From Nectonema munidae (lineage: Eukaryota > Nematomorpha > Nectonematoida > Nectonematidae): a stretch of DNA of 64,000 nucleotides. The notes under the pieces were generated by a model, which saw only the letters and a list, made by a program, of their open reading frames with translations, was not told the DNA's origin and searched no databases. Position 1 is the first letter of the stretch, and each line of letters opens with the position of its first letter. Where the stretch lies: positions 1,102,501 through 1,166,500 of the forward strand of contig JAUIRK010000570.1 in NCBI GenBank assembly GCA_030549495.1, read 5' to 3'. Both the position numbers and the translations under genes were made by a program. Below are positions 23,736 through 35,690 of the stretch, piece by piece.

Positions 23736-24017
23736 TAGACCACTCCTTCAAATATACAACATATTTTGAGGTTATAATTTGTACAAAGCGAAAATATGGT
23801 GATAAAGTAAATATTTTTAACCCCCAGAATTATACCCACGGAAGCTATAAGAGCTAAAGGAGATATTTCGGTCATCTTTGTCACTAGATTGGCGAATCCA
23901 GAAATTGACCATAGGGGGGGAGGGACTTTAAAAAATACTACCATATAAGTTTTGATTCTTTAGGAAAAAGCAAAATCAGTAAGGGGAATTTCTGAAACCA
24001 TTCTTCATGGTCGATGA

Positions 24018-24340
24018 CACCTTAAGTCATCGAATGGAGAATTCACAGTGCAGGGGGTGTTCCATGAATTGGAAAAGGCTCCCGCGTCTCAACGTGTCTG
24101 ACCAACATGGCGAGAATCTTGTATGCCGGGATGGGTGCAAGTAGCGATCCGCATCTCCAGGATATAGTCTTTCTCTGATTTTTGTAGGAGAGGGGCTAGG
24201 GTGGGGAGAGTTGTGTGGGTTTGAGTCCCACCGCATCTTCTGAGTTCCCTGCAATAGGGCCAATTCTTATTCTGTGTGTGAATTGAATAACTATTGAAAG
24301 GACCGGTCTGCGTTAACTTAATAAATTAAACTTGATGGGA
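24018..24340 (+). mobile_element. GC-raised insert, possible SINE
   Basis: A block of about 320 bp with much higher G+C than its flanks, between a piggyBac and a hAT remnant. It contains GGGTTTGAGTCCCACCGC (about 24217-24234), which resembles a tRNA-type pol III box B, and ends in AATAAATTAAACTT. A convincing box A was not found and no cloverleaf could be drawn, so a SINE origin is only a suggestion. Confidence 0.35.
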
Positions 24341-24379
24341 GTAAACGTGGGTACAATTCCAAATTCATTCGATTTGTGT

Positions 24380-25065
24380 ATTTGGATTTGATATATAGGA
24401 GCTGAAAGCATGTTTACAGAAATAAGTTGTGGAGAATTTCAAGTGTTTGATCGCTCTGAATGGCAACTTAGGGATCATACATAAATGATGTCCCCTATAA
24501 TTTTTTGAACTCCTTGTATTAATTTTTACCACTCCTGCTGTATTTTTACCACACCCCCAGTAGAGGACGTGATATATGTATGACCGTCATTTTCGAATCA
24601 TTACCTCAACTTTCTCTTCAACATTGAATATACACAGTTTTTCCTTCCAAACTTATATTTAGACCATTCAACTGAGTAAAATATCTCCAATATATGCAAT
24701 CATAGTTAACTATGAAAAAGAATGAAACTTTGAGCTTCCATGGAACGCCAATATTATGTTTTTTCCTCTCTCAACTCAAATATACGAGTAAAAACTTTTC
24801 CGCGTGATAATCATCGTACATGAGAATGTAACAGTAAAGCTTATGTGCACTGCCCATTTCGTCACAAAGAACACCAAAAATACGAGAATTAAGTGGCTGG
24901 GCTTTGATGAAATTAACCATTTAAATTTAATTAACCTTCAATTTTTTCTGAATATTTTTAGCCGCTATTTTTCTGTAAAGGCAACAATAAGTCCATTTCA
25001 CACTTTGTATAATCGCTGGAACTTTTGCCAGCAGTTCTATTGTACTTTCCTGACATGACTGCAGC
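24380..25065 (-). mobile_element. SCAND3/ZBED5-like hAT transposase remnant
   Basis: The minus strand gives RIFGVLCDEMGSAHK (about 24890-24840), matching the family's 'LFxxLCEEMGSEHK' block, then GKVFTRIFELREEK (about 24800-24760) and further down a C-terminal FSTTYFCKHAFSSY (about 24450-24400). The order matches a SCAND3-like transposase. Many stops and shifts are present. No terminal repeats were assigned. Confidence 0.7.
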
Positions 25066-26254
25066 TCCATTAGTACTCAAACAACACATTTTGATCTATT
25101 CTACAAATCATAGCTTTTGCTGCAGGCAGAATTAGTTCTCAGATATTGTTTGTGGTTTTCCGATCTTTGCTAGAGACACATGATACTAGGTTAACAAAAC
25201 ATCTTCATTAGAAATGTTGGTAGTTATTTACATCGATTTTTGTTTTGAAAGTAAGTCTTCCTGTTTCACTCGAAAATACGCAACTGTTTATATTGCTTTG
25301 TTTCAAGATAACGACGAAGTTTTGCTTGCTTCATACATTCGTTTGATATTTCATAGCTTTTTTATATAAAATCTTTTATATGAATTCAATTTATCTTCAT
25401 CTTCGTTTTTGTGTTTACACATAAAATTTGAGATTATTTATAAGATAAATTAGTATTGTAAATAAAATATACTATTATAATAAATGCTTTCTCAATAGAA
25501 TTCAACTTGAAAAAGTTAACCAACCAGACAAAGAAGAATGAATGAAGTAGTGGAATTTTCTTAAAATTATATCAAGTTAAAAATTTACAATTTGTTTTAA
25601 TTAATAAATTAGTAAAAATGTCCAAAAATAAAGATTAAAAAGGAGGAATAATAATAGTATTTGAGGAATAGCTAAAAAATAAAAGAAATTGGCAATGTAA
25701 AAAATTAATTTTTTTCTAGATTCTTACTGAATCTATAGTTTTTCCAACATTAATGTTTTAATTCTTTATATTTTATTTTCTGTGATATACTACTTTCTAT
25801 TTGATTTATTAGGGAAGTTCAACAACCTGACTCATTATACCCTATATTTTGGTCGTTGATAATTTTTTTCGGCTTGAAATACTGTAGTCATTTAGTGTAT
25901 ATTATATTATATACTAACACTTCTTCAAGAGCATCACAAGAAATAAATCTGATAAATTCAAGCCTGCCCTAAATTCAATCCCTTAACCGGAGTCACCCAT
26001 GACCATTGAGAGTGAGACCTCTTGGCATTCTCTTCTCTTTAGCAGATCAAGAAATACCAATGTTAAAAATAAAAAAGTTGATGCTTCAAGGCTATATTGA
26101 TTACAAGCAATGCTCGGTGTTACATAAAAAAAAAGGAACGGTTAAAAGGTATGCATCCGTTAAAAAGAAAAAAATAAAACTTGAGGAATTATTTGAATTT
26201 TCTTCCAAAATATGACACAAATATTTTATGGAACATTACATATATAACCTTCAA
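25066..26254. other. Spacer without recognised feature
   Basis: Very A+T-rich. A 69-codon ORF at 26006-26215 is lysine-rich and matches nothing I know. No structured repeat was seen. Confidence 0.35.
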
Positions 26255-26295
26255 TGACCCCTAGAAGTCTGCGGACCATGGGTTTGGAACTACTG
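26255..26295. mobile_element. hAT-like terminus
   Basis: GACCCCTAGAAGTCTGCGGA followed by GGTTTGGAACTACTG is the usual form of a hAT right end (reversed: CAGTAGTTCCAAACC). It ends at 26295. No left partner was found. Confidence 0.5.
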
Positions 26296-26340
26296 GCTTA
26301 GGGGATGCAATTAAGGGAGATCCAATACCATTTGGTATTC

Positions 26341-27060
26341 CTACGATTTGCGGGAGCCAAAAAATCACATTGATGATTATTATTTTTGCTGCACTGATAT
26401 CACTCTGACTCGGATTCGAACTAAAAAAATAGAATATTCTGATTTGAAATCAGCTTTTCGTCCAATTAAATATTCATGTTCAATTCCAGCATCACAAAAA
26501 CCTTCTCTGCTTGAAATTATAAAGAATGACCCTAAAACCACAACTTTTAAAAAGGGATCTAAACTTGAATAAATAGCAAAGCGAAATTTTAAGCTTCAAG
26601 ATTAAAGTAGAGAAATTTAATTGGAAAAATGTTAAAGTAACATTTTATAGGAAATGTTCTCAAAGTTTACAATCTTTTTCTGAAATAAAATTTCATTTTA
26701 CTTTTTGTAATGATATAGATAGCTTATTCGCTTATTTTGAATTGAACCACAACCCCTCAAAATGACGGCTTTTTATTGATAGCAGTGTGAAAGCTGTATT
26801 ATTACATATTGAAAACAAGTTACCGCCTGTCCCTGTTGCTTATTTAACAGAAGTAAAAGAAACCTATAGCAATTTGATTTTTTAGATGCCTTCTATTACA
26901 ACAAATTTCAATGGGTATTATAATATGTGCAGATTTAAAAGTTATTGCTATTTTAACTGGTTATAAGTTTTGCTGTTTGTAAAATAGGAGTAAACAATAT
27001 TTTAAATTCTACACTAGTTCCAACAAACATAATTATTTTTACTAGGCATTAGGTAAAAGC
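26341..27060 (+). mobile_element. Arthropod multicopy ORF family, N-terminal copy
   Basis: The plus strand encodes NHIDDYYFCCTDI, IEYSDLKSAFRPI and KPSLLEIIKNDPK, then in other frames FCNDIDSLFAYFEL, RLFIDSSVKAVLLHIENK and VAYLTEVKETYSNL. These blocks match, in order, a repeated protein family I recall from arthropod genomes (signatures 'DCYFC', 'YPDLxSAxRPV', 'RLFIDSSxxSLKAVLLHNGN', 'HLKE'). The function of that family is unknown to me; its copy number suggests a mobile element. This copy is broken. A second copy, covering mainly the later blocks, lies at 53446-57642. Confidence 0.72.
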
Positions 27061-27274
27061 CGAAATTATATAAAACACCCTTATCAAAATTAATCCTTTT
27101 TATTATCAAAGCATATTTCTGGATTCAACCATAGTAAAATAAAGGACTGAAGTGTCATTGTTTGAAACAAGTGGAGTCAAAATCTATTTTATTCTTTAAA
27201 ATAAAATTGATTGAAACTTTACTCCTTTTAGTATAATTGCAAAAATTAAAATATAAAATGCATAGAGAAATGGG

Positions 27275-27280
27275 TTTATT
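27275..27280 (-). promoter_or_regulatory. Polyadenylation signal of RpL19
   Basis: AATAAA on the minus strand 25 nt past the RpL19 stop codon. Short 3' UTRs are usual for ribosomal protein genes. Confidence 0.6.
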
Positions 27281-27304
27281 ATTTTAGAAACCTGATCAAA
27301 ATAA

Positions 27305-29613
27305 TCAAGATATAGAAATAGTTTCATCAGCAGGTGTTACACTGTCTTGTTTCATCATTTCAAGCTTTTTTCGAACTCTTTCTGCCTTTCTGAGTTTGGC
27401 TTCTTTCGTTTTATGCCTTCTCGCTTCAGCTTGATCACTGAAAGTAATAACAAATAAAATAACCGCATTATCTAGGATATAAAATATAGTATTGGTATTT
27501 AAAAATACATGGTTTTATAAGGGTGCCCTCTCTTTTAATATAAAATAACAATTTCTCACTGCTTCAAAACTATGTACAATAAAAATGAATATTCTAATTT
27601 GAATGATTAAGTTTTAACTGTGATTAATATATTATCCATAGTGTACTATCTTCATTTCTATTAAAAACAATATAGTTGCATTAAAATTTTACAAAGATAT
27701 AGGCAAATTATTTCAAAAGATAGATCACATTTAACGTAAGATAGTACTCTCCTAAATACTTGGCCCAACCAAGTATTATTTTGAGAACAGATGCTGTTTC
27801 AAGTAAATAAAATTTTTATGGATATATAAACATGGTTTCGGAGCTGGTAATACCATAAATGTTGCTCCTGTCTGTCTCCGACAAGTAATTTAATAATTAC
27901 TCTATTAATTTATACTGTTTTTATTACTTAAAACAAAGTTCAATATTAGGATAGGACCAGATTGCTGGACAAATCCAGATTTTGTGAAAAGATTTTTGTC
28001 TAAAACATATTTCTATAGTATAACTATATATCTTATGATTTAGAATGCTAACTTTAAAATACAATTAAAAAAAAATGGAAGTTTTTAAAATTGTTTTATA
28101 GATAATTTTTCCGAGTTATTGAAAATCTCAATATGTTTTTGGTATACAAGCTCATAACACAAATATATAAAGATTTTTTTCTTTGATGGAACATCAATGA
28201 AATAACTGTAAAAACCAATTATCTATTAAAACGGTAAGAAGCATTTTGATACTAAACTATAACTTCAAAAATGTTTCTTATGAACTTTATCAAAATCTCG
28301 CAAAAATAAATATTTTTTGAATATTTTATCGTAATAAAAAACCATAAAATCAAATATATTGCTGAATTTTTTTTAACAAAATTCATTTTTTTTCATATAA
28401 GTATTACAAAATTAGGTTAGATAAATTAAGTTATTTTAAAAAGTATTTTATCTGTTCCTTGTGCAAAGGGTTATTAATTTATCAACTAGTTTTATAAATG
28501 AATCATATTAAGTACGAAACCCTTCAATAAACAAGCCTCCTTTAACAAAAATTATATATCTAGTTCTTACAATATGAATTTTTATATTGGTTATGTACCA
28601 AGTAATGTTACAACAAACTTTTAAAAAAATTCTGAAGGCCAGGCACCGAAATATTTTTGCTCCCGTGCAGGAGCCATAGAATCTTCTCGAGCTCCGAAAC
28701 CCTGTATATAAATTAAACAAAAAAAGAAAGAAAAATAATACCTAAGCTGTTTAGCTCTAAGGTTTTCTGCTTTTTTCTTATGTATATACTCCATTAATAC
28801 ACGCTTGTTTTTGAAAACATTTCCTTTACACTTAAGATATAAAGAATGATATCTATAAAAGTATAACAAGAATTTAAAATTCAAAAAAATATTTAAATCT
28901 ATTACAGGTGTCTATCAATCTTTTTAGAATCTCTATATTTTTTAAGAAGTCTTCGAAGAACTCGTAATCGCTTAATCCACAAAAGTTTTTCAGGCATTCT
29001 AGCATTTTTTGTACCAAGGCGTTTTCCATATCCCATATGGCGACCCTTTTTTCTGGATTCATGAGCCTCTCTGGCACGCCTTCTTGAATGCACAACAACA
29101 GGTTTGCGAATAATGTAACAATTTCTTATCAAATTCTTAATACCAGCTCCTATAAAAAAGTAAAAATATCTTCAGATGTTACAAATAAATCAATGCATTT
29201 GTCAATTCTATACTGATGTAAAAAATAAGTTTTACATGTTCTAGTCTATATTTATTTAACCCTTTGAGGACCAGTGGGACACCAGTGTCCCAAGAAATGA
29301 AAATCGTCTGCATTGAATATATAAAACTCCATTGAAAAAGAAAGCAGACGAATCGTCTTCAAAATTTTGGTCTTCAAAGGGTTAATAGATAAATTAAAAA
29401 TACACATTAACCTAATAAATATAATTTCAGGTCTCGTAAATATCATGAATGAAATCAAATAAGATCAAAAATCATCATCAAATAAAAATAATTTAAAAAC
29501 AGATACTTGAATTCGTAGAATAAAGCTGATGTATTTCATTAGGATCTAGCCATACTTTTTTAGAGCTGCACCTTAAAATTCTTGCAGCAAGCTTTTTCTG
29601 AAATCTAAGATTC
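27305..29613 (-). CDS. RpL19: Ribosomal protein L19 (eL19), four exons, first 5-nt coding exon not found
   Basis: Large-subunit ribosomal protein eL19. Coding exons on the minus strand: 29613-29507, 29149-28906, 28852-28742 and 27437-27305. All have GT/AG borders and matching phases (introns 357, 53 and 1304 nt). Exon order gives [15 protein letters not shown] and [10 protein letters not shown], then [38 protein letters not shown] and [20 protein letters not shown]. Next is [20 protein letters not shown], then [24 protein letters not shown] and the stop. The acceptor at 29613 leaves a phase that needs 5 nt before it, exactly ATGAG, as in the human gene where exon 1 ends after ATG AG. With these the protein is 199 aa (human 196). 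The first exon must lie upstream in repeat-rich DNA. The frame is intact, so it is probably functional. Confidence 0.95.
29260..29381. mobile_element. piggyBac-type MITE, 122 bp, TTAA flanks
   Basis: Flanked by TTAA at 29256-29259 and 29382-29385. It begins CCCTTTGAGGACCAG and ends with CTTCAAAGGG, an imperfect inverted repeat starting CCCTTTGA. It sits in an intron of RpL19 (29150-29506). A homologous copy in the same orientation is at 59608-59725. Confidence 0.85.
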
Positions 29614-29797
29614 CTTAAAATAAAATTGGTCGCTTAGTTTAAAAAATATATATGTAGTCAGCCACGTAGCCAGCTATGGGGCATTTGGGGCCGGACCCCT
29701 CCATCTAAGTTATGGGCCACACCATCAAAAAATGGTCATTTACAAATTAAAATGAAATAATGAATTAATTTTTGACAATGGGCTTATACTAACAATA

Positions 29798-30637
29798 CAG
29801 AGGCGTAGCTAAGCTGGAACCTGAGGGGCCGTGCCCCATCATGTACCTTAGTGTGCCCCCCCCATGTACCTTGAAAATAAAAATTTAACTTTTTATACTT
29901 GAATTTCATGGTTAGGGTTAGAATTAGCGTAATAATTTTACGATTATAATTTCTTTCGCAATTATGTTTTCCATATTTTTTCGATATATTTTCCTAATTT
30001 TTTTAACACTTATACAACAAAAGATTGAAAAAAATTGCTGAATTGATTGCGTTGTTTGTGATTGGGTTTGTTACACACTTATATGTATTTTCAATTTCTA
30101 AATTCCAAAATAAGTCCAAAAATGAAATCAGTATGCCCGATTTGATATAAAAAATATATTTCATGTAAAATTTGAAGGTATATTTTATTAGATATATTTC
30201 CAATCAATCAAAATTTTGATTGACATTTCCCAAAAAGTAACCATGATTTTGAAACAATTTAAACTATAAAGTGTTATGTGTTCAAAACTGTATATATTTA
30301 TAAATTTTCAAACGAGTATATAATATAGAACAAAGGCTATACGCGATTTTGATTGACAGATTTAGACATGAAAAGGCGATTCAACTGCCATGAAAATGAT
30401 ATCAAAAGATGCAGCTATCAATTTTAGGAAATATCACGAAGTATGGTAGCAAAAGATGCAGTCAATTTGGTACAAGAGAAATTTTAGTTGGTGGGGGGGG
30501 GGGGGGGGGGGAGGGGGGCTAAAATAGCCCCTCGTCACTGATAGGGTTAAAAACTTAATCAAGGTGATTCTGATTTTTCAATATAAGACTATTTTTTGTG
30601 CCCCTCCCCCATGTACTTCGCTCTGGCTACGCCACTG
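29798..30637. mobile_element. Middle hAT-like element of the nest
   Basis: Terminal repeats CAGAGGCGTAGCTAAGC at 29798 and, read from the right end on the minus strand, CAGTGGCGTAGCCAGAGC. A perfect 8-bp duplication TAACAATA lies at 29790-29797 and 30638-30645. It is 840 bp, non-coding, and contains a piece of the satellite-type TTAA element (about 30009-30546). Confidence 0.88.
30009..30546 (-). mobile_element. Innermost insert: short copy of the satellite-bearing TTAA element
   Basis: Read on the minus strand, this matches 31931-32360 of the large element (shared landmarks AAGATGCA...CGATTTTAGGAAA, TTTTGATTGACAG, and TCAATCAAAATTTTGATTGA). Its end TCACTGATAGGG is followed by TTAA at 30547-30550, equivalent to the large element's CCCTATTAGTGC terminus. 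The other boundary is placed at a TTAA (30005-30008) but is weak. A run of about 20 G lies at 30491-30511. Confidence 0.7.
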
Positions 30638-32399
30638 TAACAATATAAAGAAAATAAAATATGGAATATTGATATCATTGACGGTAACGATCGTACTGTT
30701 AACTTTGTTAAGATGGGCCTTCTACCTGTAATAAGAAAGCAAATTTATAATAAAAAATTTCCCTTTGCTATGAGAAACGAAATATTAACCATGATAAAAT
30801 CTAAAAACTGAACAAAGAAATAGGACACAAGTTGAGAAAGGAGCTTATAAACACAAAGAGAAGTTGTTATAAGCAGCATTTGATGCTTAATTTTAGAGAA
30901 AGCCAGGTGGTAAGCGTGTATATTAGTGCCCCATTTGGCCGCTACAAATATAATTTTCTGGCTACGTTACTGTATGTGGTAATAGGCTAAAAATTATATT
31001 CTATAAGATATAGTGGTGTTAGGTAAATAAAAAAATACACTAATGTAAACCTATTCCATTAGGATTTAGAATAAGGGTTGAATTATAAAAAAAATAAATA
31101 TATATTCAATTTTGTACATACAAACTAAGAATTATAAGGGTTAAGATTATAAAATAATTTTGCATTTTATACTTGATGAACAACCAATTAAGAATATCTA
31201 TTAATAGCATTTAACAGGGTTGTCAAGTAGTCACCCGCATTGAACAGGAGTCACCCGCAAATTGAGTTGAAATCCCGCATGACCAAAATCATCTTCATAA
31301 ACAGATTTTTTTTTAATCTTTTTAAGCTAGTTTTTATTTTATCGGACTAAAGTGCGCTACATTAATATAAAAAAATTCTCCATTTTAATTATTAGCAATT
31401 TGCAAACTAATTCATTTTAAATACTAGACCAAATTTAAAAAACAGTTGTCTTTACAAATAAATATTAGCTTATTTATTTTTGTTATCTCAATTTGTTCCT
31501 CAATAGTAGATACAGTACTTTTTTTATATTTTGTTGGGGATTTATACTTTCAGAGTTTTCAGAAGTTAAAAACATATTGGGACCGAGGCCAAAGTAATGT
31601 ATGTAGAAGAGGATATATCTGCCGTGTATAAGATGGAGACTATTTGTAATATCTAGAAAAACTTAAAGATTATCATGGAATTGCTCGTTTTTCAAAACTT
31701 ATAAAAATTGTTAAGCTAATTTTATCTCAACCTCGTTCAAATGCTGGTTCTGAAAGAGTATTCTCCTTAATTAAAGCAATAAAGTGGACAGAGAAAAATC
31801 GTTTCCAGTTGGAGGGGACCATATCTAGTATGCTGATAATTAAAATGGCAACCTCCGAAGAAATTTCAAAATGTTTTAATTTCCAACCCACAATTTCAGT
31901 TATTATCCAGTCAAAAAAGCGACTCATTAACCCTATTAGTGCAAAAAATTAATTGTAGAAAATTGGCTGAATCATATCCCTTCAAATTTTGTGACTTTTC
32001 CTAAAATCGCTAGATGCATCTTTTGAAACCATTTTCACGGTAGTTGAATGACCCCTTCATGTCCAAAACTGTCAATCAAAATAAAAAAAATTTATTTTTC
32101 AGCAAAATTTTGACATTATCTGTACTTAACCTTATAACTTAAGATCTATATTATATAATACCCTGAAAATTTATAATTATATACAGTTTAGAACGCATAA
32201 CACTTTATATATTTAATTTTTCAATAATCATGGCTACTTTTTAGAAAATGTCAATCAAAATTTTGATTGATCAAAAATATATCTAATAAAATATACTTTC
32301 CAATTTTACATAAAATATATGTTTTTATACTAAATGGTCATGCTGTTTTCATTTCTGAACTCATTTTTTACATTTAGGATATGAAAATACCTATATGTG

Positions 32400-33790
32400 T
32401 TAATCAAATTTGCGGTTTACTTCTGAAAATTGTCTCTAAAAACATTCCTTCACATTTTACATAAAATATATGTTTTATACCAAATCGATCATGTTGTTTT
32501 CATTTCTGGACTCATTTTTTACATATAGGATTTGAAAATACCTATAAGTGTTAATCAAATTTGCGGTTTACTTCTGAAAATTGTCTCCAAATACATTCCT
32601 TCACATTTTACATAAAAACATGTGTTATACTAAATCGGATATGCTGGTTTCATTTCTGGACTCATTTTTTACGTTTAGGATCTGAAAATACCTATAAGTG
32701 TTAATTAAATTTGCGGTTTACTTCTAAAAATTGTCTCCAAATACATTCATTCAAATTTTACAATGAAATATATGTTTTATACCAAATCAACCATGCTGTT
32801 TTCATTTCTGAACTCATTTTTCACATTTAGAGGTTTTAAAATATCAGTCAAAATTTGCGGTTTACTTCTAAAAGCTATCTCCAAAAATATTCTATAAATT
32901 TTACATGAAATATTTGTTTTTATACCAAATCGATCATGCTGTTTTCATTTTTGAACTCATTTTTTACATTTAGGATTTGGAAATACCTATAAGTATTAAT
33001 CAAATTTCCGGTTTACTTCTGAAAATTGTCTCCAAAAATATTTTCTTGAAATATGTTTTAATACCAAATCAATCATACTGGTAAGTGTTAATCAAATTTG
33101 CGGTTTACTTCTAAAAATTGTTTCCAAAAACATTCATTCAAATTTTACAATTAAATATATGTTTTTATACCAAATCAACCATGCTAGTTTCATTTATGGA
33201 CTCAATTTTTGCAGTTTGAATTTGAAAATACATATAAGTATCAATTAAATTTGCGTTTAGTTCTAAAATTTGTTTTTATAGCAAATATATCATGATGATT
33301 TCATTTCTGAACACAGTTTTCGAATTTAGAAGTTTTACTGCTAGTGTCAATCAAATTTGCGGTTTATGTTTGAAAACTATATCCCAAAATATTCTCTTTA
33401 ATTTTACATGAAATATATGTTTTTATACCAATTCGACAATGATAAATTTTATTTCTGAAATCATTTTTTGCATTTAGAGGTTTTAAATGTCTGAAAGTGT
33501 CAATCAAATTTTCGATTTACGTCTAATGTCTACAGAAATATTTTTGAAATTTAAATAAAATATCTGTTTATATGCCAAATGGAAGATGCTGGTTTCATTT
33601 TTGGACTCAGATTTGGCATTTATGGTTTTAAAATATCTGAAAGCTTGAATAAGATTTGCGGTTTACTTCTAGATACTGTTTTCAAAAAAATAAAATATCT
33701 GTTTTATACCAAATCAACTATGCTTATTTTATTTCTGTACTGGATTTTGGATAATACGGTTAAAAAATATCTCGAAGTGGCAATTGTATT
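32400..33790 (+). repeat. Left 150-bp satellite array
   Basis: The phrase TCAAATTTGCGGTTTAC (or close variants) begins near 32401, 32553, 32702, 32852, 33000, 33086, 33242, 33350, 33502 and 33646. Most spacings are 147-156 bp, with two shortened units. Each unit also carries ACCAAATCGATCATGCTG and TCATTTTTTACATTTAGG. The units differ enough to be old or unhomogenised. Confidence 0.88.
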
Positions 33791-34904
33791 AGTAATGTAT
33801 GCCTGAAAAACAGTTCTGTAAAAAAATTTCAAAAAATGGCTGCATATTAGGTATATAGTAAAAATATACTTTTTTTTTTGTATATTTTGGCTTATAATAT
33901 TTTCTACAATCATCTTAGGTATGAAATATTTATTAAAAATAAATAAAACGTATTATAAAATCTTTTGAAAATTTGTATGAGAGAAGGAACCATGTGAAAA
34001 CTAATTGAAAAGAGAACATGTGACCAAAACAAATAATTAAAAAAAATATGTATCTTGACTAAATGGAAGATCTACAATGTTCTAATGAACTAGGAAGTGG
34101 TTTAATTATATAATATTAGATGCTTCAAAAAAGATTTTGACTGTGAAAAAAAAGTTTCTCTTTTACAAATGAAAAATATTTAAATCTATCATCTAGGATT
34201 ACAGTTAACATTTATCTAAGAGGAGTAGGAAATCTGAAAATTTAGAATAGGTCAGATTTATCAAAAATGGCACAGGTGCCAATATTTGAGAATTTAGTCA
34301 CTATCAAGATATTTTTAATTTAAATTGAATTTGTCCATCTTTTTCCTTTTGTGTCAAAGAGATAATTTTTTAAATGAAGAACGTTGACAACTTTTTGTAA
34401 TTGAACAATCAACATCACGAATGATTCATCAGAAAAAATCCTTTGAAATAAGATTGGTTGACAAATATTCAGGCTTGATAATAAAATACACGATACTGAT
34501 AAAAAAAAGTCTAAGATCACCAAGAAGATTCTTTAATCAGAAAGCTTTGAGAGAGGAAAAAAGTAATTTTATCGGTATAAAAAAATTTTCGAACACACAT
34601 TGAAGAATATAAATTTCTAATGAAAAAAGAGCTACCAAAAAAGGATAATCATAGAATGAATACCAAAATTACATACTGTAAATTATAATATGACGTAGAG
34701 ACTACGAGCCGATAACGAATTTGTAGCCGAAAAGATGGAGGTCCTATCGAGTTACATAAGTTACTGTAGAATGAAATATTTTGAGTGAATTAAACACCTC
34801 AAGTTGGTTTATTAAATAAATTAAGAAAATAATTACCAGAGAAATACTGCAAGTAGAAGTTATTTTTATGTTTATATATTTGACATTGATTTACAGGTTT
34901 AATC

Positions 34905-35690
34905 GATTTTTTGACAGGTTTTATTAATTTCATAAAAAATGAACATGACCATTAAATTCTGCATACTTGAAATGTATAAAAAACTTTAAAAGAATCAAAA
35001 TTTTAATTTTGACATGGGCTGTCATATTTAAATTATTTTGTCAGGTTTGACTAATTTTTTATAATAAAAAAAAAGGAATATAACCAGTAAACACAGCCTA
35101 CTTGAAAATGGGTATATGTGCGTAAAAAACATCTTATTTAGATAAAAAGTTTCTTTTTTGAGATGAGTTGTCATATGTAAATCACTTTTTTGACAGGTTT
35201 GAATGATTTTCATAAAAAATAAATATCACCACTGAATTCAGCATATTTGAAAATGGGTATACATGTGTAAAAAACTTTATATACTTATTTAGATAAATAG
35301 TTCCTTTTTGAGATGAGCTGTCACATTTAGATCAATTTTTTGACAGGTTTGATTGATTATCATAAAAAATGAATATCACCACTGAATTCAGCTTACTTGA
35401 AAATGGGTATACATGTGTAAAAAACTTTATATACTTATTTAGATAAAAAGTTCCTTTTTGAAATGAGCTATCACATTTAGATCAATTTTTTGACAGGTTT
35501 GATTGATTTTCATAAAAAATGAATATCACCACTGAATTCAGCATACTTGAAAATGGGTATACATGTGTAAAAAAGTTTATATACTTATTTAGATAAAAAG
35601 TTCCTTTTTGAGATGAGCTGTCAAATATAAATCAATTTTTTGACAGGTTTGATTGATTTTGATTAAAAAACGACATCACTGAATTCAGCA
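34905..35690 (-). repeat. Right 150-bp satellite array, inverted relative to the left
   Basis: TGACAGGTTTGATTGATTTT begins at 35191, 35341, 35491 and 35641, exactly 150 bp apart, with two weaker units near 34913 and 35040. Units carry CACTGAATTCAGCATACTTG and GGGTATACATGTGTAAAAAA. The order AAAAAATGA...TGAA...CAGCAT...TGG.TAT also appears in the left array read on the opposite strand, so the two arrays look like inverted, diverged relatives. Confidence 0.8.

Larger units (their letters stand above)
29659..30972. mobile_element. Outer hAT-like element of a three-level nest
   Basis: Starts CAGCCACGTAGCCAG at 29659 and ends CTGGCTACGTTACTG at 30972. The flanks are TATGTAGT (29651-29658) and TATGTGGT (30973-30980), an 8-bp duplication with one difference. 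Without the inner insert it is about 470 bp, with no ORF: a non-autonomous hAT. Confidence 0.75.

Noticed and set aside
24210-24240. A tRNA gene around the box B-like sequence
   Set aside because: No acceptor stem, anticodon arm or box A could be placed.
30491-30511. G-run as a telomere or G-quadruplex locus
   Set aside because: A simple homopolymer expansion; a similar run at 35739 sits at the equivalent place in the related element, so it is part of the repeat.
33579-33913. Overlapping short ORFs on both strands
   Set aside because: They fall in the 150-bp satellite array and have no conserved counterpart in neighbouring units.
32400-35690. CRISPR-like regular repeats
   Set aside because: The regular unit is 150 bp with no repeat/spacer division, and the context is a eukaryotic transposon.
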